From positions 1 to 52,307 of the forward strand of contig CAJAWH010000061.1 of NCBI GenBank assembly GCA_903945605.1: 52,307 nucleotides of DNA, given 5' to 3'. This document shows, in pieces, positions 1-8,622 of the stretch. The first letter of the stretch is position 1. The number at the start of each line of letters is the position of its first letter. The notes under the pieces are model-generated. The model saw nothing but the letters and a program-made list of their open reading frames with translations, had not been told where the DNA came from and did not search any database. A program made the position numbers and the translations under genes. The stretch is from an uncultured Methylococcaceae bacterium (GTDB lineage: Bacteria > Pseudomonadota > Gammaproteobacteria > Methylococcales > Methylomonadaceae).

Positions 1-1
1 C

Positions 2-25
2 ATAAAAGCGTGCCCGCCTTACCGC
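2..25. repeat. Partial REP-like repeat at the window edge
   Basis: The first 25 bases match the right half of the hairpin repeat at 893-916 plus its 3' flank, with 19 of 25 identical positions by eye, including TGCCC and CCTTAC. Its left arm would lie outside the window. A short hairpin follows (TACCG, six-base loop, CGGTA). The two copies flank the phosphoesterase gene. This is inferred from one partial alignment only. Confidence 0.35.
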
Positions 26-72
26 TGCTACGGTAACGGGGTGGTTATACACTTAATGAAAGTTGGCATAGT

Positions 73-879
73 ATGGACAATAATAACAATAAATCTTATC
101 GGACCATCTGGATTTCTGACTTGCATTTGGGTTCAACCCAGTGCCAAGCGGATATTTTGCTCGATTTCCTTAAATTTAATGATAGTGAAACGCTGTATTT
201 GGTCGGCGATATTATTGATTTTTGGTCGTTGTCGAAAAAAATGTATTGGCCGCGTGACCATAACACTGTTATCCAAAAAATTCTGCGTAAAGCACGGCAT
301 CAGACCAAAGTCATTTATGTGCCGGGCAACCATGATGAAAATGTCAGGGAATATGACAATTATGTGTTTGGTGATATTGTTGTCAAAAATTCCGATGTCC
401 ATACCACTGCCAATGGCAAGCGTTTCTTGATCGTTCACGGTGATGAGTATGACACTATCGCCAAATATCACCAATGGATTGCTAAGCTGGGCAGTTCCGG
501 TTACGATTTTCTATTGGAAATCAACCGTTTTTTAAGGGTTGTCCGGCGATTTTTTGGCATTAAATCGCATTTTTCTTTAGCGGCTTTCATCAAGTTTAAA
601 GTAAAAAATATTGTCCAGTTCATCTCTGATTATGAAGAAAGTATTGTCAACACGCTTCGCAATGAAGGTGTTGACGGCGTTATTTGTGGGCATATCCATC
701 ATGCGGAAATAAAAGACATTGGCGGTTTCTTGTATGTCAACACTGGTGATTTTGTGGAAAGCTGCACGGCAATTGTAGAGCATTTTAATGGTGAGCTGGA
801 GTTAATTAATTGGGATAAAATCCAAGCGGTTGCTGTGCCTGAAGCCACTACACCCGCCCAGCCGGTTGAGGGCAATTGA
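73..879 (+). CDS. Calcineurin-like metallophosphoesterase, PlcP/LpxH-like family
   Basis: A 268-residue cytosolic metallophosphoesterase of the UDP-2,3-diacylglucosamine diphosphatase-like group (COG2908). The two-metal site is visible: SDLHLG near residue 15, VGDIID near 44, GNHDE near 83, HGDEYD near 123 and GHIHHAE near 212, followed by NTGDFVESCTA. The length and the VESCTA block resemble the alphaproteobacterial PlcP type (phospholipase C that releases diacylglycerol) more than the shorter LpxH of lipid A synthesis. Family knowledge therefore leaves two substrates open: UDP-diacylglucosamine or phospholipid. A diacylglycerol-glycosyltransferase-like gene three genes downstream favours the phospholipid role, by inference. 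No clear Shine-Dalgarno precedes the ATG. Confidence 0.8.
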   Translation: MDNNNNKSYRTIWISDLHLGSTQCQADILLDFLKFNDSETLYLVGDIIDFWSLSKKMYWPRDHNTVIQKILRKARHQTKVIYVPGNHDENVREYDNYVFGDIVVKNSDVHTTANGKRFLIVHGDEYDTIAKYHQWIAKLGSSGYDFLLEINRFLRVVRRFFGIKSHFSLAAFIKFKVKNIVQFISDYEESIVNTLRNEGVDGVICGHIHHAEIKDIGGFLYVNTGDFVESCTAIVEHFNGELELINWDKIQAVAVPEATTPAQPVEGN

Positions 880-892
880 GCAGATTACTTTT

Positions 893-916
893 GGTGGGCA
901 TAACCGCTTGCCCACC
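893..916. repeat. Hairpin repeat (REP-like) between phosphoesterase and LplT-like genes
   Basis: A perfect inverted repeat, GGTGGGCA, eight-base loop, TGCCCACC, lies between the stop at 879 and the start at 937. No T-run follows, so it looks more like an extragenic palindromic repeat than an intrinsic terminator. The window start carries a related half copy. Confidence 0.55.
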
Positions 917-936
917 TTACGCCCTTGGGTGAAGTG

Positions 937-2172
937 ATGAGCAAAGCTTTTTTTGTTATTCTTGCCGCACAGTTTTTCTCGTCCTTAGCCGATAACGCGC
1001 TGTTATTTGCGGCGATTGAGCTGCTCAAGGATTTGTCTGCACCGGATTGGCAAACCCCTGCCCTGCAACAATTTTTTGTGGTGTCTTTTATTGTGCTGGC
1101 ACCGTTTGTCGGCACTTATGCGGATGCCATGCCCAAAGGCAAGGTGATGTTTATCAGCAACGCCATTAAAGTGGCTGGTTGCCTTGCCATGCTGTTGGGT
1201 CTGCATCCTTTGTTTGCTTATGGCATTGTCGGTATTGGTGCTGCGCTCTACTCCCCTGCCAAATATGGTATTTTGACCGAATGTATGCCCGCAAACCGCC
1301 TAGTGTGGGCTAATGGATGGATGGAGGGGCTTACTGTCACCTCAGTCATTTTGGGCGCTATTGTCGGTGGTTTATTGGTTGGCGAGTACTTTAGGCAGTT
1401 AATGGCCGGACTTTTAGATACCGTGCCATTCAATGCCGGTATTGATACTGCGCCTAAATTGGCCGTATTGATTATTTTGCTGCTGTATGCACTGGCGGCT
1501 GCGTTCAATCTGTTTATTCCTAAACTACCCATTGAGCATCGTTTGGAAAGCCGTTCCCTTAGCACCTTATGTGTTGATTTTTGGCATAGTTTTATAGTGT
1601 TATGGCAAGACCCGTTAGGGCATGTTTCTTTAGCGGTCACTTCGCTGTTTTGGGGGGTGGGTACTACCTTACGCTTCCTTATCCTCAGTTGGGCCGCGCT
1701 GGCTTTTAATTTTAGTTTGGAACAAGCTACCCAGTTGACTGCGGTGGTGGCTGTTGGCCTAGCCATAGGTTCTGTTATTGCCGCTAAATATGTGCCTTTG
1801 CAAAATGCCGTTAAGGTGCTGCCACTGGGCGTGGCTATGGGGGCAATGATCGTCTGCATGAGTTGGGTGTCTGACTGGCGTATTGCGCTGGTGGTGTTGG
1901 TGGTGATTGGTATTTTGGCGGGGGGGTTTTTGATTCCCATGAATGCCTTATTGCAACACAGGGGGCACCAGATGATGGGGTCGGGACATTCCATTGCCTT
2001 GCAAAATTTCAACGAAAATGTCGCCATCTTATTGCTGCTGGGAGTGTATGCCATTCTGGTTGAGTTGGCTGTTCCAGTTCGCACTATTCTGGTTTTGTTT
2101 GGCCTGGCAGTGTGCTTTTTTATGGCTTGGCTGACCAAAAAGCACTTGCAAGACGCTGTACCTGCCCCTTAA
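937..2172 (+). CDS. lplT: Lysophospholipid transporter LplT-like MFS protein
   Basis: A polytopic inner-membrane protein of 411 residues of the major facilitator type that resembles LplT, which flips lysophospholipids into the cytosol for reacylation. The N-terminus FFSSLADNALLFAAIELL is characteristic, with about twelve hydrophobic segments. The frame opens at a TTG at 925, but I chose the ATG at 937 because it puts the MSKAFFVIL start in the family position with GGTGAAG just upstream. E. coli LplT sits beside an acyltransferase (aas); here no acyltransferase is adjacent and the neighbours are a PlcP-like phosphoesterase, a NUDIX gene and a glycosyltransferase. That context suggests membrane lipid turnover. 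Confidence 0.8.
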   Translation: MSKAFFVILAAQFFSSLADNALLFAAIELLKDLSAPDWQTPALQQFFVVSFIVLAPFVGTYADAMPKGKVMFISNAIKVAGCLAMLLGLHPLFAYGIVGIGAALYSPAKYGILTECMPANRLVWANGWMEGLTVTSVILGAIVGGLLVGEYFRQLMAGLLDTVPFNAGIDTAPKLAVLIILLLYALAAAFNLFIPKLPIEHRLESRSLSTLCVDFWHSFIVLWQDPLGHVSLAVTSLFWGVGTTLRFLILSWAALAFNFSLEQATQLTAVVAVGLAIGSVIAAKYVPLQNAVKVLPLGVAMGAMIVCMSWVSDWRIALVVLVVIGILAGGFLIPMNALLQHRGHQMMGSGHSIALQNFNENVAILLLLGVYAILVELAVPVRTILVLFGLAVCFFMAWLTKKHLQDAVPAP

Positions 2173-2207
2173 GTTACTGCATCAACCCACATTAATCCCC
2201 TTCTTTA

Positions 2208-2213
2208 TATAAT
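2208..2213 (+). promoter_or_regulatory. -10 box placed for a leaderless NUDIX transcript
   Basis: A perfect TATAAT ends 7 nt before the ATG at 2221, so transcription would begin at or next to the start codon. No Shine-Dalgarno lies between (TTCCCTCT). The -35 region is not recognisable, which weakens the call. Confidence 0.4.
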
Positions 2214-2220
2214 TCCCTCT

Positions 2221-2667
2221 ATGCCAAAACCGATTACGCCATTATTGGCAGCAGATACTATTATCGAACTGATAGACCTGCCTGACCGCCCTATTGTTTT
2301 GATAGAACGCGCCAATCCGCCTTACGGTTGGGCTTTGCCCGGTGGCTTTGTCGATGTGGGTGAATGGTTGGAAGTTGCCGCTGTCCGCGAAGCCCGCGAG
2401 GAAGTGTGTCTGGATGTGCGTTTAACAGCTTTGCTGGGTATGTATTCTGACCCGAGCCGAGATGCCCGAGGCCATACCGTAACAGCGGTGTATGTGGCGG
2501 AAGCGCGTGGTTTGCCTAAAGCGGCGGATGATGCCAAAAATTGTGCTGTTTTTACCCTAGCTGAGCTGCCTACGCTATTGGCCTTTGACCATGCCCAAGT
2601 GTTGGCGGATTACCGCTTGTTCCGTGAACATGGGCAAGTGGCACCGTTACGGGGCATTGCATTGTAA
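2221..2667 (+). CDS. NUDIX hydrolase
   Basis: A 148-residue NUDIX-fold pyrophosphohydrolase. The NUDIX box is visible from about residue 41: [20 protein letters not shown] followed by EV, matching GX5EX7REUXEEXGU except for the terminal glycine. [11 protein letters not shown] just before it resembles ADP-ribose pyrophosphatase-type members. The substrate cannot be read from sequence; ADP-ribose or a nucleotide sugar is plausible. It lies between the LplT-like gene (48 nt upstream) and the glycosyltransferase (34 nt downstream). No ribosome-binding site is visible and a TATAAT sits right before the start, so it may be leaderless. Confidence 0.85.
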   Translation: MPKPITPLLAADTIIELIDLPDRPIVLIERANPPYGWALPGGFVDVGEWLEVAAVREAREEVCLDVRLTALLGMYSDPSRDARGHTVTAVYVAEARGLPKAADDAKNCAVFTLAELPTLLAFDHAQVLADYRLFREHGQVAPLRGIAL

Positions 2668-2701
2668 TCATGCCTTCAATAGGGTTTGATGGTCGCAATT
2701 G

Positions 2702-4003
2702 ATGAAGAAACGGGTGTTGATTATGTCGGCAGGGGCGGGCAACGGGCATATTAAGGCCGCCGCCGCACTGGAAAAATCCTTTGCTGCCGATGATCGGGTA
2801 GTTGAAGTGATCAATAATGACGCGCTTCAGTACACCAATAAGTTGTTTAGGGATTTTTATTCTAAATTTTATGAATCCCTCGTCCGTTCCGCACCCAATT
2901 TTTTAGGTTGGTGGTACAAAACCAGTGATGAGCCTTGGCGCACTGACCGGATGCGTATTATGCTCGACCGCCTGAACACTAAACCGCTGGTGCGTTTTAT
3001 CCAAGATTTTGACCCGCATATCACCGTGTGCACGCATTTTATGCCCGCCGGTATTGTGTCGCATTTGATCGCCACCCAGCAGATTAAGGCACGGCTGTCT
3101 ATTGTGGTTACTGATTTTGATTTCCACGCCATGTGGCTATCGCGTTCCTTCCATCGTTATTTTGTGGCACTGGATGAAACCAAAGCTTATCTGGAGATGT
3201 TGGGCATTCCGCCCGAACGGATTACCGTGTCGGGCATCCCGATTGACCCCGTGTTCCAACTGCCTATTGACCGCAGCACCGCCCGATTATCGCTGCAACT
3301 TGATCCACTCAAACCGGTTTTGCTGTTGTCAGCGGGGGCATTAGGCCAAGGCCCCACTGAATTTATTGTCGAACGCTTGCTTAACCTGAACCGGGACACA
3401 CAAACTATTGTGATTTGCGGTCGTAATGACGAGCTTAGGCAACGGGTAACACGGTCGGTTGCCCATCAGAGTGATAATTTTAGGGTGTTGGGCTATACCG
3501 ATGACATGCATAAGCTCATGAAGATGTCTGATATTTTCATCGGCAAACCGGGCGGAATGACGGCTTCTGAGGCGATTGCCTGTGGCTTGCCGATGTGCGT
3601 GGTGTCGCCTATCCCGGGACAGGAGGAGCGCAATAGCGATCATCTATTGGAAGAAGGGATTGCGGTCAAATGCAATGATTTGACCACCCTGCCCTTTAAA
3701 TTGCAGCGTTTGTTGGATGATCCGGCACAGTTATTGAGAATGCGTGAAAACGCGCTACGTTTCGCCAATCCGCTGGCTTCGGCCAATATTGTCGAAACCT
3801 TATTGGCAGACCAGTTGCCGCACATGTCCTTTTCAAAGCATCAACAAGCCGCCATTGCTTTTGCCGCAAAAACCGAGGGGGCTGGCGTTATTGCCAAAAT
3901 GCCCGTTCCTTTGTTGTCCATCAAAAAAAGCCCAATTAGCCAACAGGCGCGGCATACCGCTTTATTGAAACGGCACAGTAATGCTTATAAAAAAGGCTCT
4001 TAG
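2702..4003 (+). CDS. MGDG-synthase-type glycosyltransferase (diacylglycerol glycosyltransferase-like)
   Basis: A 433-residue GT-B glycosyltransferase related to MurG, MGDG synthase and processive diacylglycerol glucosyltransferases. The N-terminal block SAGAGNGHIKAA matches the MGDG-synthase N domain. The acceptor region has TDFDFHAMW near residue 139, and the C domain has VICGRN, then KPGGMTASEA near 282 and PIPGQEERN, the sugar-nucleotide loop of this family. By family it would transfer a hexose from a UDP-sugar to diacylglycerol at the inner membrane. The ATG at 2702 is used; the frame opens one codon earlier at a TTG. With the PlcP-like gene nearby it could use diacylglycerol released from phospholipid. 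Sugar and acceptor are inferred. Confidence 0.75.
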   Translation: MKKRVLIMSAGAGNGHIKAAAALEKSFAADDRVVEVINNDALQYTNKLFRDFYSKFYESLVRSAPNFLGWWYKTSDEPWRTDRMRIMLDRLNTKPLVRFIQDFDPHITVCTHFMPAGIVSHLIATQQIKARLSIVVTDFDFHAMWLSRSFHRYFVALDETKAYLEMLGIPPERITVSGIPIDPVFQLPIDRSTARLSLQLDPLKPVLLLSAGALGQGPTEFIVERLLNLNRDTQTIVICGRNDELRQRVTRSVAHQSDNFRVLGYTDDMHKLMKMSDIFIGKPGGMTASEAIACGLPMCVVSPIPGQEERNSDHLLEEGIAVKCNDLTTLPFKLQRLLDDPAQLLRMRENALRFANPLASANIVETLLADQLPHMSFSKHQQAAIAFAAKTEGAGVIAKMPVPLLSIKKSPISQQARHTALLKRHSNAYKKGS

Positions 4004-4009
4004 TATCTT

Positions 4010-4036
4010 ATCGCGGGCATTGCCTCGCTCCTACAC
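4010..4036. repeat. REP-like hairpin between convergent genes
   Basis: On the minus strand the sequence reads GTAGGAGCGAGGCAATGCCCGCGA, which can fold on GCGAGGCA/TGCCCGC with one imperfect pair. It looks like the extragenic palindromic repeats common in gammaproteobacteria, although only one copy is seen here. It lies between the convergent glycosyltransferase and miaA genes. Confidence 0.4.
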
Positions 4037-4068
4037 GGCTTGGCCTTCGCGTAATAACCACGGACAAA

Positions 4069-5007
4069 TCACCATAACGGTTTCATCGCTGACAGCACTT
4101 GTTGCAGACTATCGGTAGCCCCCGTTTCCAGCATCAGCACATCAGTTTCTTTACGCAACCAAGTAAATTGGCGTTTGGCGAGTTGGCGGGTGGCGGCAAT
4201 GGCTTGTTCGGTCATGGTCGCTTTATCCGTTTCGCCTTGTAAATACGCCCATATTTGCCGATACCCAACCGCTCTAATAGCGGGCATTTTTTCATGCAGG
4301 TCGCCGCGATTAAAAAGTTTTTCAACCTCATTTATCAATCCGTTATCGAGCATAGCCTGAAAGCGTTGGGCTATTATACCGTGCAATATTTTTCGGTCTG
4401 ACGGGCTAACGGCAATTTTGGTGATGTGATAAGGCAAATCGGCCGACGTTGCTTTAAAAAAGGAACTGATGGGTTGTCCGCTGATGGCAAACACTTCTAA
4501 GGCACGTTGGACGCGCTGCGGGTCATTAGGATGAATTCTTGCCGCCGCTTCGGGGTCAATTTGGGCTAATTTTTGATGCAAGGCCATTTTGCCTAGCTGT
4601 GCCAAGTCTGCATCAAGTTGCACCCTGATGAGCGGGTCGGCTTCGGGCAATACCGCCAATCCGCCACTGAGAGCCTTAAAATAAAGGAAAGTGCCACCCA
4701 CCAGTATGGGGATTTTGCCGCGCCCGCTAATATCCGCCATTAATGCCAGGGCTTGCGTCCTGAATTGTCCGGTTGAGAAGGCTTGCGAGGGATCCAGTAT
4801 GTCAATCAGGTAATGAGGAATACCGCCCCGCTCTTCGGCAGTCGGTTTGGCTGTGCCAATATCCATACCTTTATAGACCAATGCCGAATCGACACTGATG
4901 ATTTCGCCGTTTAGCAGGTTGGCCAGTTGCACCGCCAAGGCGGTTTTACCGGAGGCTGTAGGGCCCATAATGAACAAGGCGGGCGGATAGGCTGTGTTAT
5001 TGTCCAC
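4069..5007 (-). CDS. miaA: tRNA dimethylallyltransferase
   Basis: A 312-residue enzyme that adds the dimethylallyl group to N6 of A37 in tRNAs reading UNN codons. The N-terminal P-loop GPTASGKTA is at about residue 15, then DSALVYKGMDIGTAKP and PHYLIDILDPSQ, both standard MiaA blocks. Length matches the family. The start overlaps the end of mutL by 11 nt, so the two are probably co-transcribed and coupled, as in E. coli (mutL-miaA). hfq, which follows miaA in many gammaproteobacteria, is absent here. Confidence 0.97.
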   Translation of the reverse strand: MDNNTAYPPALFIMGPTASGKTALAVQLANLLNGEIISVDSALVYKGMDIGTAKPTAEERGGIPHYLIDILDPSQAFSTGQFRTQALALMADISGRGKIPILVGGTFLYFKALSGGLAVLPEADPLIRVQLDADLAQLGKMALHQKLAQIDPEAAARIHPNDPQRVQRALEVFAISGQPISSFFKATSADLPYHITKIAVSPSDRKILHGIIAQRFQAMLDNGLINEVEKLFNRGDLHEKMPAIRAVGYRQIWAYLQGETDKATMTEQAIAATRQLAKRQFTWLRKETDVLMLETGATDSLQQVLSAMKPLW

Positions 5008-6790
5008 GCAGAAAAAATTTGTCCAAGTCGTTGGTGGTCAGTTCTATCCAAGTCGGACGACCGTGATTGCATTGTCCAATGCGTTCGGTTTGTTCCATAT
5101 CCCGCAACAAAGCGTTCATTTCAGCAATAGTCAGGCGGCGACGCGCCCGAACCGAACCATGACAGGCCATAGTGGCCAGAAACTGGTTGGCTTGTGCTTG
5201 GATGCGCTGGCTGGTGCCGTGTTCCAGCATATCTGCCAGCACATCACGAATCAAGGTTTCCACATCTACGCCCTGCAATAACGCCGGAATTGCCCTTAAG
5301 ACTATTGTTTCTGGCGCCATGCGGTTAAGCTCAAACCCTAACGCGCTAAAAAATTCCTGTCCAGTTTCTGCCCAGTCGGCTTCTGCCAATGACACGCTGA
5401 GCTTAATTGGCAATAACAAGGGTTGGCTAGGGATTGCCCCTTGTTGGTAGTGTTGCTTGAGGCGTTCGTAGGTGATGCGTTCATGGGCGGCATGGGCATC
5501 CACTAAAATCACGCCGGTGGCTGTTTCCGCTAGGATATAAATATTATGGATATGGGCGACGGCATACCCTAACGGTGGCGGGGTGGCGTTATCTGTTGGG
5601 TAAGCGGCTGGTTCTAAGGCTTGTGGATGCAAGGCTGAATAGGCTTGCAAGCCTTCTTGTACCTGCCAAGAAAGTGATGATTGTCTGGCTGGCTGCTCCC
5701 GATAAGCGGGGCTGGTATAACTAGGGGCGGCATTGTTACGATCAGGTGCGGGTGCGGCGGGGCTAACCGGTACGGCTTGCCGTTGGCCCGGGCGCAAATC
5801 AGCTAATGAACGGTGCAGTGCCGAATACAGGAAGTCATGCACTAAACGACCTTCGCGAAAACGCACTTCCAGTTTGGCGGGGTGGGCGTTGACATCCACC
5901 AACTGCGGGTCTAAGGTGAGGTAAAGCACAAACACCGGATGCCGCCCGTGATAGAGGACATCCTGATAGGCTTGTTTGACGGCATGGGCAATCAATTTGT
6001 CACGGATAAGCCGACCATTGACATAAAAAAATTGTTGGTCAGGTTGGCTGCGTGAATGGGTCGGCAAGCCTACCCAACCGGTCAGGTGCAAGTCTGACGC
6101 GCTAAAGTCGATGGTGACAGACTGGTCTGTGAAGGCGGAGCCACAAATGCTGGCTATACGTTGCGCTTGTGCGGCCTGTTCGGTCGCGGGCTTTAAATTG
6201 AGCAGCTCTTTTTGGTTGTGCTGTAAATGGAAGCCAATATTAAAGCGGCTTAAGGCCATGCGTTTGACCAGTGTTTCAATGTGGTCAAATTCGGTTTTTT
6301 CGCTGCGTAAAAACTTGCGTCTGGCGGGCGTGTTGTAAAACAAGTCACGAACATCAACGGTAGTGCCGACCGGATGGGGGTCTGGTTGTGGATTAAAATG
6401 CGCTTCGGAACCATCGGCAGTCACCAACCATGCACAATCGGCATCGGCGACGCGCGAAATAAGCGTGAGCCGCGACACGGCACTGATACTGGGCAAAGCT
6501 TCGCCACGGAAACCCATACTACTGACTTGCTGCAGATCGTGCAAGGAAGCGATTTTGCTGGTGGCATGACGGGATAAGGCCAAGGCCAAATCTTCCTTAT
6601 CGATACCACAGCCATTGTCGCGGATTCTGATGCGCCTTGCGCCGCCTTGTTCAATGTCGATGCTAATGTGCGACGCACCAGCATCAAAGCTGTTTTCCAA
6701 CAGCTCTTTAACTATAGAAGAAGGCCGCTCAACAACTTCGCCAGCGGCTATTTGATTGATTAATTGTACGGGCAGTGCATGGATGCGCAT
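4997..6790 (-). CDS. mutL: DNA mismatch repair protein MutL
   Basis: A 597-residue mismatch-repair matchmaker that couples MutS recognition to strand incision. The N-terminal GHKL ATPase shows ELLENSFDAGA near residue 29, RDNGCGID near 57 and GFRGEALPS near 94. The C-terminal dimerisation region has DAHAAHERITYE, matching the endonuclease signature DQHA(X)2E(X)4E except Q to A, and later ACHGSVRARR. This suggests a nicking MutL like that of Pseudomonas rather than the endonuclease-negative E. coli type. A low-complexity linker with many P and A residues lies near 345-395. It is followed by overlapping miaA. Confidence 0.97.
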   Translation of the reverse strand: MRIHALPVQLINQIAAGEVVERPSSIVKELLENSFDAGASHISIDIEQGGARRIRIRDNGCGIDKEDLALALSRHATSKIASLHDLQQVSSMGFRGEALPSISAVSRLTLISRVADADCAWLVTADGSEAHFNPQPDPHPVGTTVDVRDLFYNTPARRKFLRSEKTEFDHIETLVKRMALSRFNIGFHLQHNQKELLNLKPATEQAAQAQRIASICGSAFTDQSVTIDFSASDLHLTGWVGLPTHSRSQPDQQFFYVNGRLIRDKLIAHAVKQAYQDVLYHGRHPVFVLYLTLDPQLVDVNAHPAKLEVRFREGRLVHDFLYSALHRSLADLRPGQRQAVPVSPAAPAPDRNNAAPSYTSPAYREQPARQSSLSWQVQEGLQAYSALHPQALEPAAYPTDNATPPPLGYAVAHIHNIYILAETATGVILVDAHAAHERITYERLKQHYQQGAIPSQPLLLPIKLSVSLAEADWAETGQEFFSALGFELNRMAPETIVLRAIPALLQGVDVETLIRDVLADMLEHGTSQRIQAQANQFLATMACHGSVRARRRLTIAEMNALLRDMEQTERIGQCNHGRPTWIELTTNDLDKFFLRGQ

Positions 6791-6848
6791 CAGCGAACGC
6801 TAAGCAGTAAATTGGAAGGCAGACACCCCGTTGTATCAAACCGGATCA

Positions 6849-8303
6849 TCAATTGGCAGTCAGGCCAAGACGTTGGCCTAATTCATGACCATAACTGTTC
6901 AAAGCTTGGATTATGGCTTGATTGGCATCGGGCTTGCCTTCTAGTTGTTGCAAACAGGCAAAATAGTCACTAAATGTGATGCTGGCACCACTTTGGCTAC
7001 CGCTGAGTCGTTGGCGGCAAAAGTCTTGCCAACGGGCTGTTTCACTCTCATTTAAGGTATCGGGAAAGTTACGGGCACGATAGCGGAACAACAGAGTGTC
7101 CAAACGGGTATCTTTAAAGTTAAAGGCGGTGCTTGCCAGCTGGGCAGGTGGCAACACCCTTACTTGGTTAATTTTCTTTTTGTCTTCATCAGAAAAGAAG
7201 CCACCACTGTAAATGCTTAAATCCGCATCATCGCTGTATTCTGTGCTTTCAGGGGCGGCAAACACACGCAACAATTTTTGTGGCAGATCGTCTGCCAATT
7301 TGATGGTTTCCAAGTGGGATTGGCATAAAGCCAAATCCAATGACAAGCGCTGCGCGTCTGCTTTTCTTATAACGCTAATCGGGGCCAATACCGGACATTT
7401 GTTGATGTGCACGGTTTTTAACGGGATCCTGTCCACACCTTCCGGCAAATCGGCATTGGCCACAAAAATACGTTGTTGGATTTCCTCCACTGACAATGAC
7501 AGCATGGGCGCTGGGTCAACCGACAAATCATAGACAATCACGCCGTTGCTATTGACTGGGTGTTTGCAAATTGGCAACACAATAGCCAAGCAGTTTTTGG
7601 CGGCGGGGTATCGACCGGAAACATGCACCAAAGGTTTATAAGCACCCAATTGCAATTGTGCCAAGGTTTCAGTTTTGCCTTTGTTTTGCAATAAAAACTC
7701 GAACAATCTGGGTTGTGCTTGGCTCAGCAATTTGGCAAAGCCAATGGTTGCCAATACATCAGACAAGGCATCGTGTGCGGATTCGTGGCTAATACCATTG
7801 GCAGCCACCAGCTGCTCCAATTTAAAACACGGATGGCCTTCTTCCGTTAACGGCCATACGATGCCTTCCGGACGCAAAGCTTGCGCTGCCCGCACCACAT
7901 CCAGCAAATCCCAGCGCGAATTGCCGTTTTTCCACTCCCGTTCGTAAGGGTCATAAAAATTCCGGTACAGGCTGTTACGGGTGACTTCATCATCAAAACG
8001 GATATTGTTGTAGCCCAGCGTACAGGTATTGGCTTTCGCAATTTGTTGATAGATCAGGCGGATAAATTCAGCTTCGCAAACACCTTGTGCATGGGCTGTT
8101 TGCGGCGTTATGCCCGTTATTAAACAGGCCTCGGGCTGAGGCAGGCAGTCATCAGTCGGTTTGCAGTAAACTACTAAGGGCTGTTCCACCACGTTGAATT
8201 GGTAGTCAGTACGGACACCCGCAAACTGCACGGGGCGATCCCGTTTGGGATCGGTGCCAAATGTTTCGTAGTCGTGCCAGTAGAAGCTGGGGCTAGCGGT
8301 CAT
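6849..8303 (-). CDS. sbcB: Exodeoxyribonuclease I
   Basis: A 484-residue 3'-5' single-strand DNA exonuclease used in recombination and mismatch repair. The DEDDh exonuclease domain begins with WHDYETFG near residue 9, continues with LITGITPQTAHAQG and GYNNIRFDDEVTRN, and has SAHDALSDVLATIG near 175. The C-terminal half carries the ExoI-specific region with FRYRARNFPDTLN. Length is close to E. coli ExoI (475). It starts 16 nt after the stop of nqrM and ends 58 nt before the mutL start, so a nqrM-sbcB-mutL-miaA transcript is possible. Confidence 0.95.
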   Translation of the reverse strand: MTASPSFYWHDYETFGTDPKRDRPVQFAGVRTDYQFNVVEQPLVVYCKPTDDCLPQPEACLITGITPQTAHAQGVCEAEFIRLIYQQIAKANTCTLGYNNIRFDDEVTRNSLYRNFYDPYEREWKNGNSRWDLLDVVRAAQALRPEGIVWPLTEEGHPCFKLEQLVAANGISHESAHDALSDVLATIGFAKLLSQAQPRLFEFLLQNKGKTETLAQLQLGAYKPLVHVSGRYPAAKNCLAIVLPICKHPVNSNGVIVYDLSVDPAPMLSLSVEEIQQRIFVANADLPEGVDRIPLKTVHINKCPVLAPISVIRKADAQRLSLDLALCQSHLETIKLADDLPQKLLRVFAAPESTEYSDDADLSIYSGGFFSDEDKKKINQVRVLPPAQLASTAFNFKDTRLDTLLFRYRARNFPDTLNESETARWQDFCRQRLSGSQSGASITFSDYFACLQQLEGKPDANQAIIQALNSYGHELGQRLGLTAN

Positions 8304-8319
8304 AGCAAGCCGTTACGGC

Positions 8320-8499
8320 TTATGCCTTACCTTCAGCTTCCAGTTTTTTTCTTTTGTCGCATTTTTCCACGCAGACACAATTACTATTGCTGACACCGCC
8401 ACAAGAACCTTTAATGGCACGTCTGCCAAATATAACACCAATTGCCATAACAGATACGACAATTAACATGGCAACAAATGTGATTACAAAATAAGTCAT
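8320..8499 (-). CDS. nqrM: Na+-NQR maturation factor NqrM
   Basis: A 59-codon gene translated here from the raw sequence. It has one N-terminal membrane helix (residues 3-24, ending AIGVIFGRRAIKGSCGG) followed by a cysteine cluster: SCGG, NCVC and KCDKRK. This is the layout of NqrM (DUF539), the small membrane protein needed to install the Fe centre in the Na+-translocating NADH:quinone reductase. The ATG is preceded by a strong GAGGTG. In many gammaproteobacteria it follows nqrF or apbE; no nqr gene is in this window, so the target complex must be encoded elsewhere. It lies 16 nt upstream of sbcB. Confidence 0.88.
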   Translation of the reverse strand: MTYFVITFVAMLIVVSVMAIGVIFGRRAIKGSCGGVSNSNCVCVEKCDKRKKLEAEGKA

Positions 8500-8622
8500 G
8501 ATTCACCTCGGATACAAAATTTTTTTTAATCGGTAAGCCCTAGCACCGCTTGGCATATCGGTCGTATGCCCATTGGGGCTAAGATGCTAACGGGATGCGT
8601 GTATAGTATACCCAACTTTACC

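Noticed and set aside
1248-2138. 296-codon open frame antisense to the LplT-like gene
   Set aside because: It lies wholly inside a gene with clear transporter features, its product is rich in Thr, Ala and Pro without domain motifs, and it has no start signal.
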